Source of the DNA: Erodium maritimum
Taxonomy: Eukaryota > Streptophyta > Magnoliopsida > Geraniales > Geraniaceae
Direction of reading: 5' to 3'
DNA: 64,000 bases
NCBI GenBank assembly: GCA_963921825.1
Contig: OY997593.1
Span: forward strand, 66,882,039-66,946,038
Positions 11,877 through 25,000 of the stretch are shown here, one piece after another (position 1 is the stretch's first letter; each line of letters begins with the position of its first letter). The translations under genes were made by a program, and so were the position numbers. The notes beneath the pieces were generated by a model. It was given only the letters and a program-made list of their open reading frames with translations, was not told the DNA's origin and made no database searches.

Positions 11877-12470
11877 ATTACATGCCAGAACTAAAAAGAG
11901 CAAAAAATTAAGGGTGTTTCCAATTGAATCACGCAAAAAAAAACCTCATTCCACTTAACTATTTTCTCACATGTTTAAGGTGTTTCATGGAACACCCTAC
12001 CTCCTTCATGGTTCCTCCCCTACCATGGACTATTGCAAACATAAAATTGAAAGTGTAAATGTTAGATCAAGGGTATGATGAGAAGATGGGTTTACGAAAC
12101 CTGAGAACAATAGTTATGAAGCTGTTCCTCAGAGTGTTTCTAAAAGAATTGAGTCTCGATTCTAAATTAAATTGAAACAAAACATATTTCAACATTACAT
12201 TAGAATATCTGTGGTATTCTAATGTAAAGTAGAGAACTCATAATCTTGTCCACATTTTCTAAAGAGTTAAGACCACAACAATATTCTTGTAGTGCAAGAA
12301 ATGAGAAAGTATGTGATAACATCATAAGGCGACATTTGCATTGCATAAACTCACTTAGGACACTTGACCATATGATAAACCCCCAAAAAAGGTTGACAAA
12401 ATGTGAAAAGAAATGCGATAATGGTAGAGGATAATTCAGAATTGGCCATCTTAAGAGACATATATGTGGT
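11877..12470. other. AT-rich spacer, nothing recognised
   Basis: No ORF, repeat or terminal motif worth naming. It lies just downstream of the MATH pseudogene on its strand and may include its former 3' UTR. Confidence 0.5.
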
Positions 12471-14954
12471 TCAGGTCATGCTAGTGTGACCTAAAATGGA
12501 CATAATTGTCGCTTCGATAACAACAGCATCCTTAAACGATGAAGCCTCTCGATTCATTCTTGAGATCAGTCAGCTGGATGAAGTTAGAGAAGCCCCAGCT
12601 TACATTTTCAGAACTGAACCAACATTTGTCGCCTTCATAAATAGTAGAGAAAATTCATGAGCTTGAAAACAAGTACATTCAATTCAGGTATTCAATAAGA
12701 AAAACAAGCATAGATCTTTTTCACCTGTTAACTCGTGGTGTTTCTTGTATAGTTGATCCAAGATGCACAGTTTATACACTACATAAATGTTCCATCCACA
12801 AGGAAGAGATGAATGATCATGAACGCTCAGAAACAGGGATAGACTTTTGTCCTTCCCCTGAGAATTTCCTTTTGGATAAAGCAATAGAGTCCTGCAATGT
12901 GAAGTAAAGTATAAGTTCAATATAGTACAATGGGGTTAATACCAATTTGTGATGTGGACAAAGATAAAAGTGTAAGTCCATACTGTGCTGACCTTAATGT
13001 TCAAGTCCTGTCAACAACTTTATTTAGTTTTCAAAAAATGACGAAAACTGTAAAAGAGGATGTTGATAACTATAAGTCATTGGCAGGACTTGAAAAATGT
13101 ATACAAGGTCACTGAAAGGACTTGCAAACAAAGTTGACTTACGATACGTACGTACAAACAAAGATCATTTTGTCTATGGAAATGACGTTTACCCTCATGC
13201 AATTATAAAGTCATAAGTTCCATGAGGTATAAACACATCCTAAGTCTCACTAACCAAGGCATTAGGTTGGATATTTCATCCTAAAAACTAGTTGGAGACT
13301 TTCCTCAACACCTAATCCCTTTCATCAAACAAGAATTAAAGAATAGATTAGACATATACCATTTGAAGCCACCAATACTAAACACATCAGAGTTATTAAC
13401 TTCTGGTAATGTTGAGAACTTGTCAATCTTCCAAGTGAAACTACATTTATTAGGCCCAAGATTGTGTTTGGACATAGATGACCTAGCTTTGGTTTCATTC
13501 TTATGGAAGAACAACTCCACTCCAAACGCACAGCAATCGTCGACGAGGTATCCTCGACAAGGATCATTGAATATTTTAAGGGGAAGCAATTTGGGAAAAC
13601 CCAATTCTGTCTTCAACGCATGAAACCGTCTCTCTTTCCCATCTATTTCATAACGGAAGTAGCCAATGTAGTCCTTTTCATCTTTACTATGTAACAAAAA
13701 GGCAATCTGATCACAAAAAGTATATGAACTATTCACAGTTTAGTTACCTTGTAAGACTAAGTAGGTATCACGAAGATCATCATACACAAAAAACTTGAAC
13801 AACACACGAATCTCGTCGCCTTGAGGGAGAGATTTGGGATCCACCAAAGCCAAGTAGAGAGAGATGTAGCCATCGCCACCTCTCTTCTTGTCCCCGTTGG
13901 GATACACTGATAGCTTCCTAATCACATAAAAGAAGATATTACGATAAATGGCAGAAAGCTAACATCACCAATTGTTAAAGCCCAATCCAACCCAAAAACT
14001 CGAACCGGTGGGTGGATGCACTAATATGTTTATCAAGTGTTCAATTTATTCATACACTTTCTATGTGAGACTTATACTTCAACACCAATATTTACCATTT
14101 ATAACCTCCGGCTTCAAAGTGACATGAATCACACTTTTCACGGTTGTTTTTTTTTTTTGATCAGCAAAGCAAATGTAGATTAAAAACCTTCTTCGAGATG
14201 AAGGAGGAGGTTGTTACAACAAACTATTGAGTAGAAAGAATTACTTCTACTAAATAACAAAAGGCAAAAAGGCAAAGGAAGGATCTAAGTTCCCAAAAGG
14301 AAAAAGGTGCTTAAAGAGCCCTAATTGCATGCCTAATCAAGGGTTGTAATGATAATTAGGTAAAGGATGAATAACTAGTAATTAATAGTAGATAGGGTTG
14401 TAATCAGCGATTTGATTTGGGGCAAATTCCTTTTGCATTTGTGATTAGTGTCCATAGCTTGCGCCCCAAGTTATCTTCAAACGGTGTTGCTTGCGTGTGA
14501 AGCAACTATGAAAATGACTCTTCCAATTGAATTGCTTGAGACTGAAGGAACTGCCGAGATGCTCCTAACAGTTCAAGGTGTGTTTATTTTGAGCTTCAGG
14601 CCTTTGGAATGCAAGAGAGTGTCTTTGCAATGAAAGGTGAGACCCTGTAGAAGAAAGGCTACCAACAGCAAACTTACAAAGCCACAACACTCACGGTTGG
14701 TTTTCTTAAGGGCCTCCAGAAGCAGTGAGAAGGATTCGATCTTGAATAAGTAATTTCGGGGCGTTTCACTTGTAACTGAGCTTGAAATTGCTGTCAATCA
14801 CATCAACGTGTATATACATAAGAATATATATTCATAGAATTAATTTGCTAAAACTCAATGAAGACAAGAACAAAAGAAAGATTATATCGTGGTCACTTAT
14901 ACCATTATGCTCGTCACCTTCAACACGTGAAGCATTTTCTTTTTTCACATCCAT
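12471..14954 (-). pseudogene. MATH (TRAF-like) domain protein pseudogene, copy 1
   Basis: Plant MATH-family gene encoding two successive MATH domains, a fold that in known relatives binds peptides of partner proteins; the exact role here is unknown. Six exons on the minus strand: 14903-14954 (MDVKKENASRVEGDEHN), 14096-14790, 13748-13917, 13360-13642, 12725-12891 and 12532-12632, all with GT-AG introns. Diagnostic strings are NYLFKIESFSLLLEAL and HFEAGGYKW, then KLSVYPNGDK, GYISLYLALVDP, GYLVDDCCAFGVELF, FTWKIDKFSTLPEV, SLSLFLSVHDHSSLPCGW and GFIV. No BTB or protease domain follows. Two lesions: a 544-bp LINE piece splits exon 2, and an extra T just after GFIV gives a stop at 12532; without it the frame runs 20 more codons (KDAVVIEATIMSILGHTSMT) to a stop at 12471. 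The rest is open, so decay looks recent or the insertion came first. Confidence 0.9.
14147..14690 (-). mobile_element. 5'-truncated LINE inserted in the MATH exon
   Basis: Flanked by the 9-bp target duplication TCACGGTTG (14138-14146 and 14691-14699). On the minus strand it ends in TTTGCTTTGCTGATC plus poly-A, which matches the tail of the full-length LINE at 29966 (TTTGTTTTGCTGAT plus A run), as does the preceding CTC/GAAGAAGG hairpin-like stretch. It is therefore a short, 5'-truncated L1-type copy from a related subfamily. Its 5' half (about 14430-14690) has no match in the full-length LINE's 3' UTR and contains a plus-strand ORF (14448-14633) that I do not recognise, so part of it may be read-through or template-switched sequence. 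Confidence 0.8.
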
Positions 14955-15437
14955 GTTTGATCTTTATGTTGGATCACTAATGGTGAAGGATTATTAGATT
15001 CACATGAACGCATGGTGAAGGTGCTTTAAAACAAAATCATATATATTAGCCTCTGCGTATTCGGCCTTTTCGTTGCATTCCCCATTTTTAGGGATATATC
15101 ATATATGTGATAATGCTGGTGAACGTGGACCTAGTGGTGCACAAGTCAAAGATAAGTAAATGGATAACATATTTGAAAATATAATTTTTTTTGATCGGAG
15201 AAAATAAGAGAGGAATGTAGAAAAAATTGCATACCCAAAAATACCGAACAAGGCTTTCTCCTAATTTGGAGAATCCAAAAAACAGATTACAGTATTATAA
15301 TGGAAATAAAACTTTTATAGGTATAATAATGATTTATTTTTTGTTTTGATAAAAAACATATATTTCGGATACTATTCACCGGCAATTTCGAAATTGAAAT
15401 AGTCCGACATTGTATTACTACTAACTAACAACTTTCC
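14955..15437. other. AT-rich spacer upstream of MATH copy 1
   Basis: This would hold the former promoter of the MATH gene on the minus strand. No clear TATA box or repeat. It ends at the 5' target duplication of the LINE. Confidence 0.4.
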
Positions 15438-15468
15438 AACAATTTGAATGAGTACCTTATTCTTTTTT

Positions 15469-15965
15469 GGGTTAATTGTTGAAACTTACCCTTATGTATT
15501 GGCCACGAACACTATGCTACCCTCCTTTTCAAAATGATATTTGCAGTACCTTATCTATTGGTCACGCGATTACGTTAGGAAAAATAGACGGTAAAATGTC
15601 GTTTTTTCCATTTCGTTAGTCATATGACCTCAAGTGTCATATAATTGATGGTAAAATGACGTTTTTTCCTTCATTATTTGACTTTTATACATTTTATAAG
15701 GAACATTATCATTGCACCCTCGTTGTTGTTCCTTATAAAATATATAGAGGCCAAATACTTAAGGGAAAAAAAACGTCATTTTACCATCCATTATATGACA
15801 CTTGAGGTCATATGACTAACGGAATGGAAAAACGGCATTTTACCGTCTATTTTTCCTAACGTAATCGCGTGACCAATAGATAAGGTACTGCAAATATCAT
15901 TTTGAAAAGGAGGGTAGCATAGTGTTCGTGACCAATACATAAGGGTAAGTTTCAACAATTAACCC
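15469..15965. mobile_element. Mutator-like MITE with very long terminal inverted repeats
   Basis: The left end GGGTTAATTGTTGAAACTTA is the inverted complement of the right end TAAGTTTCAACAATTAACCC, and the pairing continues, with few mismatches, for over 200 bp towards the centre, so nearly the whole 497-bp unit is a foldback. It is flanked by the 9-bp direct duplication TTCTTTTTT (15460-15468 and 15966-15974); 9-bp duplications are characteristic of Mutator-like elements. It contains no ORF. It lies 17 bp inside the 5' end of the LINE. Confidence 0.88.
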
Positions 15966-16448
15966 TTCTTTTTTCTCTCTAGCTACAGTATTATCTACAG
16001 TGTAACTGCTGCATCTTCATCCTCAGTTCTTCATCTTCATCCTCATCCGTTCTCCAACTCAGCCTTTCTGATCTTCTTCTCCATCCCAAGAGTGTGGCCC
16101 GGTGTAGTGTCCCCGATGGTCGCCGTTTAGACGGCCATCGGACCACCGTGGTCCCTCTTCTTCTTCTTCTTCTTAGATTCCTCTGTTCTCCTCTTGCTGG
16201 ATTGTTAAGCTTATGCTCTGTTTTACTTGGTTATTGGTTTCTTATTCCTTGCTTGGAGATATGCTCACTCTGCAGGAACTCAGTGGTGAAGTTAGGAGGG
16301 AGGGTAGGCCTGCAAGATATGTTGCTTATACAAACAAGAAAGGGGTCAAAAAGAAAGGAAGGAAGAAAAGATTTCACTCTGTGTCATCCTCGGACCGAAC
16401 TCAACAGTATTCGCCGGGGGGAAAACAAAATGGCTTGATGGGCAAAAG

Positions 16449-18347
16449 ATGTTCTATGACAAGCATTTCCAGCCACTTGTTTCAGGTTTGGACCAAACGC
16501 CAAGCTTCCATCAAAACGCTAGTCTTAAAGATGGTGGTCAATCTCAACCTGCCAAGAGAGGGAAGCTAAACTCTTTGGTCATCTCTTCTCAGCCCGCACT
16601 GCAAGCGCGCTCCATTACTGAGGACTCTTCTTCATTAGGATTCCCTCCTCCTGGATTTGAATCAGGAAAGCTTGGTATTGATCGAAGAAAGAGGAATCTG
16701 AATCTGAGTCATTCTTTTGCCACCTTTATTAGCAATATTCCCCCTCGGGTCAGTGTGGGTTGGTTGGAAGATATCTTTGGCAAGACTACTGGTTTTAGAA
16801 AGGCTCTGGTTGCTCAAAGGCCAAATGCCAAAGGCACTTGGTATGGCTTCATTTATTTCTATACTGAAGAGGATAGGCAAAAAGCAATCTCCAATTATAA
16901 TGGCAGGATGGTTGGAGGTTTTAAATTGTTTGTAACCAAAGCCTGGGATAAGAAGCAAAGAGATCATTCTACTTCCTCTACTCACTTTACCTTTGAAGAC
17001 TTTACTCATAAATGCTCAATTGTTGTTAACAATGAGAACTTTCTCAAAGCCTCACATCTTGCTATCATTCATCAGAATCTTAGTGTGGAAAACACTATGA
17101 AAGAAATATCAGATCATAACTCTTTTCAGATTCATTTGAAGTCATTGGGAGGCAAGGTGTTTCTAGTTCATTGCTCTGATCCCATTTTTGACAAGCAAGT
17201 GAGGGCTGATAGAGGACTTTGGTTTCAAGACTGGCTGACCTTTCTTCCTGGACTTGAGAAACTATGTTTCACTGGGGGCTCCTTTAGATGGATGGTCATA
17301 CAAGGCATTCCTTTTCAAGGATGGTGTGTTGAGTCCTTCCAAGCTGTTGTTAATGATTTTGGAACTCTGGTTTATACACATCCTCTATCTGCAAAAGGCA
17401 CTCATATTGATATTGCTTATGTTCTGGTGCACTCAAAATTCCTTGGTAACATATCTGAGCAGGTAGTTTTATCTTTGGGAAGGCTGGACTTCTCTGTTTT
17501 GGCTTTTGGTATAGACACAAGCTCTATCCCTCCTTTCCCTCTCCTCAATTTTGAAGACTCCTCTCAAGACACCTCAGAGGTTGGTGAATCTGATAACTCT
17601 CAATCCAAAGAGTTGGGAACTGTCAGCCCTGAAGATTCAGATCCTAAAGAGAAAAATTTGGATCATTTAATCCCAAGTCATGTGCAACCTTTATTAAGCC
17701 AGGATCCATTTATTGCTGAGGAAGCTGGTTTGCTTGGGGAGTTGGTTACTGTCTTAGCTCCTCAGATTATCTCATCTACCTCGGACATCATTACTATAAT
17801 TGTCCCTCTCTTGCCTTCTGACAGTTGCAACTATAATTCCCTAATCATTCCTGATACTTTGGATAATTTGGAGGGTTCAAATACTGCTCATACTCTACTG
17901 GTTGAGACCGGCTTGATTTCTGCAGTTCATGTTGGTTTAGGAACCAATACTCAATTTCAAAATTCAGACTTAAACCCCCCCTTGGAGCCAGATTTGCAGC
18001 CTCCTTCTCTTGCTGACAGCCCACAACCAACTGCATTTTCTGACTCCACAACCCCTTGTGCTAAAGATCCAGTGGGTAAAGGTTTTACACATACTCATGT
18101 TGATGAAAGTAATACTATTATATTGATGCAAAGGACAGGTTCTGAAGCTCATTTAATGGAAGGAAAGGTTCAAGAAAAACCCTTACCATCGACAGATTTG
18201 GCAAAGATTCAACCATTAATTATACCTGACAATCCAAGGAATTTTGGTTCCTCATCTTTTGACATTGAAAGTGCCATAGGCCTAGACTATATCAACGGTA
18301 AAGACATCTCTCTTCCTCCTCCCTCTTTGCAACAAGAGGAAGATTAG
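16449..18347 (+). pseudogene. LINE ORF1, RRM-containing RNA-binding protein
   Basis: 632 codons open from ATG 16449. Residues ~88-170 form an RRM-type domain (ATFISNIPPRVSVGWLEDIF, then GTWYGFIYFYTEEDRQKAI and GGFKLFVTKAW), as in plant L1 ORF1 proteins that coat the LINE RNA. The C-terminal half is Ser/Pro/acidic. After the TAG at 18345-18347 the same frame meets one more stop 9 codons later and then stays open to 18806 (VLDVADLLGFSTVKA, KKKKTFSKS, AKKAWDIGKAIGLK), so the original protein probably ended at 18806, six bases before ORF2. Upstream, two other frames are open (16094-16438, 16213-16569), one of them rich in Lys/Arg, so the true N-terminus is uncertain. Hence ORF1 is also defective. 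Confidence 0.85.
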
Positions 18348-19021
18348 TTTGATCACAATCTTCAGGTAACTTAAGTCCTAGATGTTGCTGATCTACTGGG
18401 ATTCTCAACAGTCAAGGCCTCCCCAAAGCCCTGCCCCAAACCAAAAAAGAAAAAGACATTCTCTAAATCCAGCAACACTCCTCATTCATATACCACAAGA
18501 TCAAAGCAAAAGGAAGCTATTCAACCCTCATGCTCAAATAGATCCTTACCCTTTGTGAATTTGGGGTCAAACTCAGAAACTCCTCTCTCTTTTGCCAAAA
18601 AAGCCTGGGATATTGGGAAGGCAATTGGTCTGAAAGCTAATGTAGCTGATCATATAATCATCAGTCAACTACAGGCTTTGGATGATAGTAACAATCAGTC
18701 TGTAGATTTTGAAGGTGGCTCTGATAATGAGGTTCTAGACTTGGCTAAGGATTCTGATCCTGATGATCTGGTGGATGATCAGTCCATCAAGTTGGCCTCC
18801 ACTTAGATCATTATGAAATTCCTCTCCTGGAATGTGAGAGGAATCTCTTCTCCACAGAATAAGAGAAGCTTGAGTTCTCTGATCTTTAGACAAGCTCCTG
18901 ATTTTATTATGCTTCAAGAATCCAAAATGAATGATCTTCCTCCAAATTTCCTAAGACTTTGTGGCCTCCCAAGCGGTTGGGATGTGGATCATATTGATGC
19001 TGAAGAGTCAGCTGGTGGGAT

Positions 19022-22000
19022 TGTCACGCCCCAAATCCGGTTTTGACCGGACTCGAGACGTGACTTAAATAAAAGTAGTGTTAACCAAAATAAACCATGG
19101 ACAACCTCCATAAAATCCTCCACTGAAGTTCTCAAATGAAAATACATTAGTTTACAAACATAAACGAATCCTCAAAAGTTCGTAAAATAAAAGATAAAAC
19201 CACGTCTCTAGAATGACACCCAGACTAAGAAGCTCCCGAGCCTCTACTCCTCAAACAAGCCTGTAATCACAACAGTAAACACATACGGGTGAGCTTGCGC
19301 TCAGTAGGGAAAATACATAACAAAGGTGGCCTTAAAGATCAACAACTTCTTAACTGAAGACAACAAGATAAGTCTTAGCAGATTAACGGTAAATAGACAA
19401 TCCAATCAATGTCGTGGCACGTGAAGTCACCACCCTCCGATCCACACATGGTGTCCTCTCAAATTTTCCCTCAAGTCCAGAGGAGACGCATATCATTGAG
19501 GCTACCAGAAACAACCCCCTGAGGGCGCTTATCATCGGGATTCTCAGAAACGTCTCCAAAGGGCTATATGTCCTCGGGAACCAAGGTATTACTCCCATAG
19601 GAAGTATACACTTGGGCAATTCAAGATTAAGTAGATATAGATGAGTAACACACTCAAGCGAAACACGAAGCAATCCATTCCCAACGAACACCATCCCACT
19701 ATCACACATAGCTCACGAATCACCGTTTCACCACAACACACAGCACACGAATCACAGTTTCACCACAACGCACAGTACACAAATCACATAACCTCAACTT
19801 ACCGTTCACTTACCTGACATGACCCTTCGGTCTATCGATCACCTGATTGTACCGCTCGGCACAACCAGTCATACTCGATTCAACGACCAAAGGATTGCGC
19901 AAACATTTAATACCATTCACCATCAAGTACAGTCAATCCATCAATCAAGTAAACCTTCAATCGAGCATTCAAACATGCAATTCAACTAGTTTCATTAGAC
20001 TCTTTAGCCTATCCACTAAGCAACCAACAACAAACAACCAAGCATGTGATCCTAACACACAACTAATCCGAGGGCTTTGCCCTGGCCTCTCTACCAGTAA
20101 ATCAATTCCCAAGTATTGAAAGCGATTTACACTAGTGATTGGCATCCTAAGCATGCATTACTAGACACTTCCGGTTATTAGAAATGTAAAGACAATTATT
20201 CTAGTTATTCGCATCTTATAGGCATTTCTAGGACCTTTCCGATTTTATTAGCCTAACATGCACACTAAGCAATTAAACGAGAAGTTAAGACTTTCCCTAC
20301 CTTGAGGTCTTCCTCTACAACCCTGTTGTAAATCCGGTTAGTCTCAACTCCGTTCTTCACACGGGTTCCGGCGTGATCTTCGTTCTTCTAGCTCGGTTCC
20401 AACCCCTTGATCTCGGGCGAAGTCCAAGCTCTCGGGCGAAGTCCGAGTCTGATTCTTAACAGGTAAAAATTCACACTCAAAACCGATACAGTCTAAATAA
20501 CAGCAAGTTAAACTTTAACTCGAACGGGCCAAGAGCGGGATTAAACGACGAGTCGGGTTCGGGCACCTGAACCCCGAGCACAAAACCCGGTGCACGTTTC
20601 TCGAGGCATGGTTCCCGATGCCCGGATTTCGAGGCACGATTCCCGAGGTACGTGTTCGTGGCACGGTTTCCGAGGTACCCGACTCAGTGTTCCACTTTTG
20701 TCCCGTTTTGTTCGTCCAGGTTACTCATTCTCAAAAACGTTCCAGAATCAGTTCAGTTTTGTCCAACAGTTCCAAAATCCCGTCTTTTCTTCTTTAAATC
20801 AGATCTGAACTCGATTAGATTAATTCCCCAATTAACAAATTAAATTCAATGGTTTTGTGTTTCAATTTCAACTCCAAACAACCAGATCCAAAACGAGAAA
20901 TCATCTCAGCACAGTCCAGAAAACTCGAGAACTGAAGAAGGGAGAACAAGAGGTTCGGGTCTGAAATTCCGACCGACCACCGTCGTGACGGTACCGGCCG
21001 AAACCTCACGGTGGTAGTGGTTCTCACCTTAGGGGAAAAGAGACGGCGGTGGCAGACAGAGAAGAAGGTGAGTGGAACAAGGGGAGCCCGGAGACGACGA
21101 TTCCGGCGACGGCTCGGCTTCAGTGAGGGGATGAGGACGTGGCCGGCGACTCGGGCTGAACGGGGACGATGGAGTGAGAGGGAAAGAGGAATCGGTCGGG
21201 AGAGGAGGTCGGTCGCGGGCTGGACGGACTGGAGAGGGTGAGAGGGAGTCGGGAGAAGCATGGTGGTGGTGCGACCTGAACGGAGAAGGGAAGGGAGCAA
21301 GGTCGGCGTTGGTATGGAGGAGGGAAGAGCTGAAGGAGAGAGGGGAGTCGATGGGGGAGGCTGCGAAAATTAGGGTTTCCACCCTTAATTTCGGCCTTTA
21401 TACCCAGAGCCTCCAAACGGGCTTGGGCCTCAGACGGAACGGGCTGCAGACAGTGGGCTTCTGGTGAGTAGTAAGCCTCACGGCCCAAAAGAGGAGTAGC
21501 TGGGTCTGGTCCGGCCCAGTTCTCCTTTTCCCCTTTTTTTTATTTTCTTTCTTTTCAAAATACTTGTTGCACAAACCTACCAAATGTTTCATATTTCAGA
21601 ATACTACCCTTTCGTAAAGAGTGGGGTTTTACAGTCTACCCCCCTTAAAAGAATTTCGTCCTCGAAATTTAACATGAACGCGCTCCTCTTGTCCCTATCT
21701 CAGGGGACATTCGTTTAAGACTCACAAGCGGGGGATCCGCGTCGTGCTTCCGTACTTTGGGACCACGTGGAAGCTGCTAGCCAACGACTCTAGTTCTGCC
21801 TGAAGATCTCAAAATGTACGATGATCTGCGAGCCAACTTGCCTTCGCCGCGATCAAACCGCAAAAGTCCCTTCTTCGGCTCACCTCAGAAACAAGTCATC
21901 ACCATCTGAACTCAAAAGGTCGCAGTTGTTCATCGGTATAATATTCTTTTGTCGGCTCTACTCGGCCTTTAGCCCTTTCCGATACGTCGTAGTCGTCGTT

Positions 22001-25000
22001 TAAACGTTTCTCACTTGATCAAGCTAGTTACCCCTAAAAGCCATACTTGGCGGTGAAAAACAGTCTTTCTCAACAGTTCACGATTTCGACAAGCAACAAA
22101 CAAACCATAACTCAAGAACCACCAAGTGTACACAACGTGTCAATCAACACTCAATCGCTATGGAGTACCAGATGGCGGTATCAACATCCTATACCGGAAT
22201 CCTACCTTGGTATAGACGTCGTACTGAAATACTCCATATCGGTCTAGATACTCTATACCGGAATCTCCAGCCGGTCATAGGTATCGTGCCGGAACACTTC
22301 GCAAGTCGAACGGAAGTAGGAAAATTAGACGTAGACATAACCACTCAGTTTCCTTCTTAGTAACCGTTACAGGGATAACTTACCCAGAATTCCAATATTC
22401 GACACGTCAAGACCAACCACAAATGGTTACACGATCAATTAATACATAAAAACCACTTCCTCAAGACACTGGATCTCATGATCATTGGACGGTTCGGAAC
22501 AACCCTCCGATTTACCACATCCGGTGGACCAATAAGCGCAACGCAAAAGGGTTAATCGTCCCCACCTCAGATACTGGGGAGTGCCAGATAGCGATCTTGG
22601 CAACCTATAACAAACTCCATCGTTAGTGTAGATAGCGGACCGTCGCCAACACCCTCGATGTAGATGCTTCTCATCAGAATCCTCAACTGTACCGGTATCA
22701 CACCGGATAGAACGACTTTGGTTCTGACCTGCCATACCGGGATCTTCCTTCGGTATGGGTGTCTTATCGGAAAACTCCGAAAGACGGGCAAGGGCGAAGC
22801 CATCCGAAGGTGTAACTCCTCAATTTCTCCTTAGTAACCGTCTCCCGAATAGTTCACACTAGAACGTCAAACAGGTCTTTTCACGACCTAACACACTCAA
22901 GACGAGCAAGCAACACACAAAAGTGATCATCCACTCAAAGGTTCTCATAACCACTGCGGGGTTCGGAACAAACGCCTGTTTCGTCATATCTCGTGAAAAG
23001 GTAGATATACCTCCGTCTAGCAACGGGTACCGCGTACCGTCATAGAGTCGAAATGCGGCAAGCCTCAAAACATAACTTACTCAACACCTCCCGTCATGCT
23101 GAGCCTGGCATACGGTTGCATCACACAACTAACCCTAACGGAACTCGTAACCAAACTCCTCAACTCAAAACCCCACCATACTCACAAAGCATAGCCGAAC
23201 GAACCCACACCAACTGCAACCACATCACTTAACAGGTCATCACCCACCCATGGTCAACGCTAAAGCACAAACATGTCTCGAACACAGCCACCAACAAGCA
23301 CATCTGTCATAGCGGTTAAACCTTAACACGGTTCTCAACCTGATACGGGTCAGTTACACATCACGTACCACAAACTTAACTCGTGGTAAGCCAACCACAT
23401 CTCACTGTGATCAATCGAGAAGGTTATCCAACTCGCGATCTTTCTCTTGACATCAATACCAGTTCACAACATCTGATCAACCACTTCACAAGTCATCTCA
23501 CCTGAATCATCATAACACGAGACAATGGTTCTCAAAACCGGTGCATGGTTCAGTACCACCATGAACTCTACCAACATTAGTTGGACGAACGACGTACAAC
23601 AACACGGACCAATTGTACCCCTTACTGGCACTTGGTCAAAACTAGGCGTCCTTCAAGAAACCAAAATTAAACGCACGAAATTACACTCGACTGCGAACCA
23701 CGATCCAAGATCTATTGCCAAAGGTCATCCCAAACGGCGGTATTCCTTATACCGTTCACGAGCTATCAATCAACCAACTTATAGTCAAGTCCACCCAAGT
23801 CACCCTTTAAGGAGTAATCAACACGTACTGAGGTCTCGATAGTTTGAACAGTTCAGAAATCCGCGCGGTTCCTTCATTCGTTACTTGACAAATTAACACC
23901 AACAACGGTTAGCTCTTAACCCTTCCTGTACCCACACATTGCACAAAAATCCGACCTACCATACAATTCCTCGCTTGGTGCCATCTTGTTACTGGCCTGA
24001 AAGTCTATGGTAGTCGCCCTCAACTATCTGTAGCTGGTATTTCAACGTGAGGTGCTCTCGCTTCTAGGACGTAACCCCATGGTTAAGCTTAGTCCTTCTG
24101 GGGATAACGTAAGAAACACACCTTAATTTTAGTTTCTCACGTACGGCACGTACTCGTGCAACCTTCGGACGCTAAAAAAGATTTTGAACAACATCGCCTC
24201 GATGGTTCGAATCTCTTAACTTAAGTCTTGTAGCGGGGTTAGAAGAAATTGTAGATTACGACTCCTGTGGGTATGAGCCCACGACGCTTCCGCTGCGCTA
24301 CTCTGATCCTACCGTGGCTCGGTCATCTCTTGTGACCGGTCGGACCGTTTACTGGTCAAGGCTGTAGCCTTTCACTGCTCGGCATTCCCTGCTGATAGCA
24401 CTCGATGAACGCTTGCTGTTTCAACAATCGGTTCTTAAAATTTGATCCGCCCTATCGGAGAATGAAAAGAACCTTCAGTATGGCCAACTCTGTTATTCAA
24501 CTTTCCAACTCCCACTATCGCTAGTCGGCACTACCATACCTCTAATCAATGTGTTTAAAGTACATGAGGGCTTAACAGTGTTAACGCGTTCGATCAAAAA
24601 GTAAACACGAACCAATACATCCAGTGTAATGCTTAAGTGTCAGCTGACACGAAATCCAAAATGTAACTGGTAACAAGTACTCTAAGCGGTCTCAAGATCG
24701 GTATTGAGTCCTCACTCGGGGCCCGGTAATCATGTACGGTCGACCCTACCGCATCGAATGTCCTCCTCTCGATGGGACGAAGGAATTTACTACTATGGCA
24801 GTATGTTCTCTTGTCGGCTCTCGTAGATCGACCTGTGGGACGGTTCGTAGATCCAACACTCAACTGGCCTTCTCGGCCTAGACGTTCCAACTGTTTGCTC
24901 GAGGGCAACTTTAAATCAGATCTGAACTCGATTATATTAATTTCCCAATTAACAAATTAAATTCAATGGTTTCGTGTTTCAATTTCAACTCCAAACAACC

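Noticed and set aside
16160-16176. CTT microsatellite
   Set aside because: Only five to six units; too short and ordinary to list as a feature.
16094-16438. 114-aa ORF upstream of LINE ORF1
   Set aside because: Falls in the LINE 5' UTR and begins in a CTTCTT repeat; no domain. Might include a frame-shifted piece of the ORF1 N-terminus, but not a separate gene.
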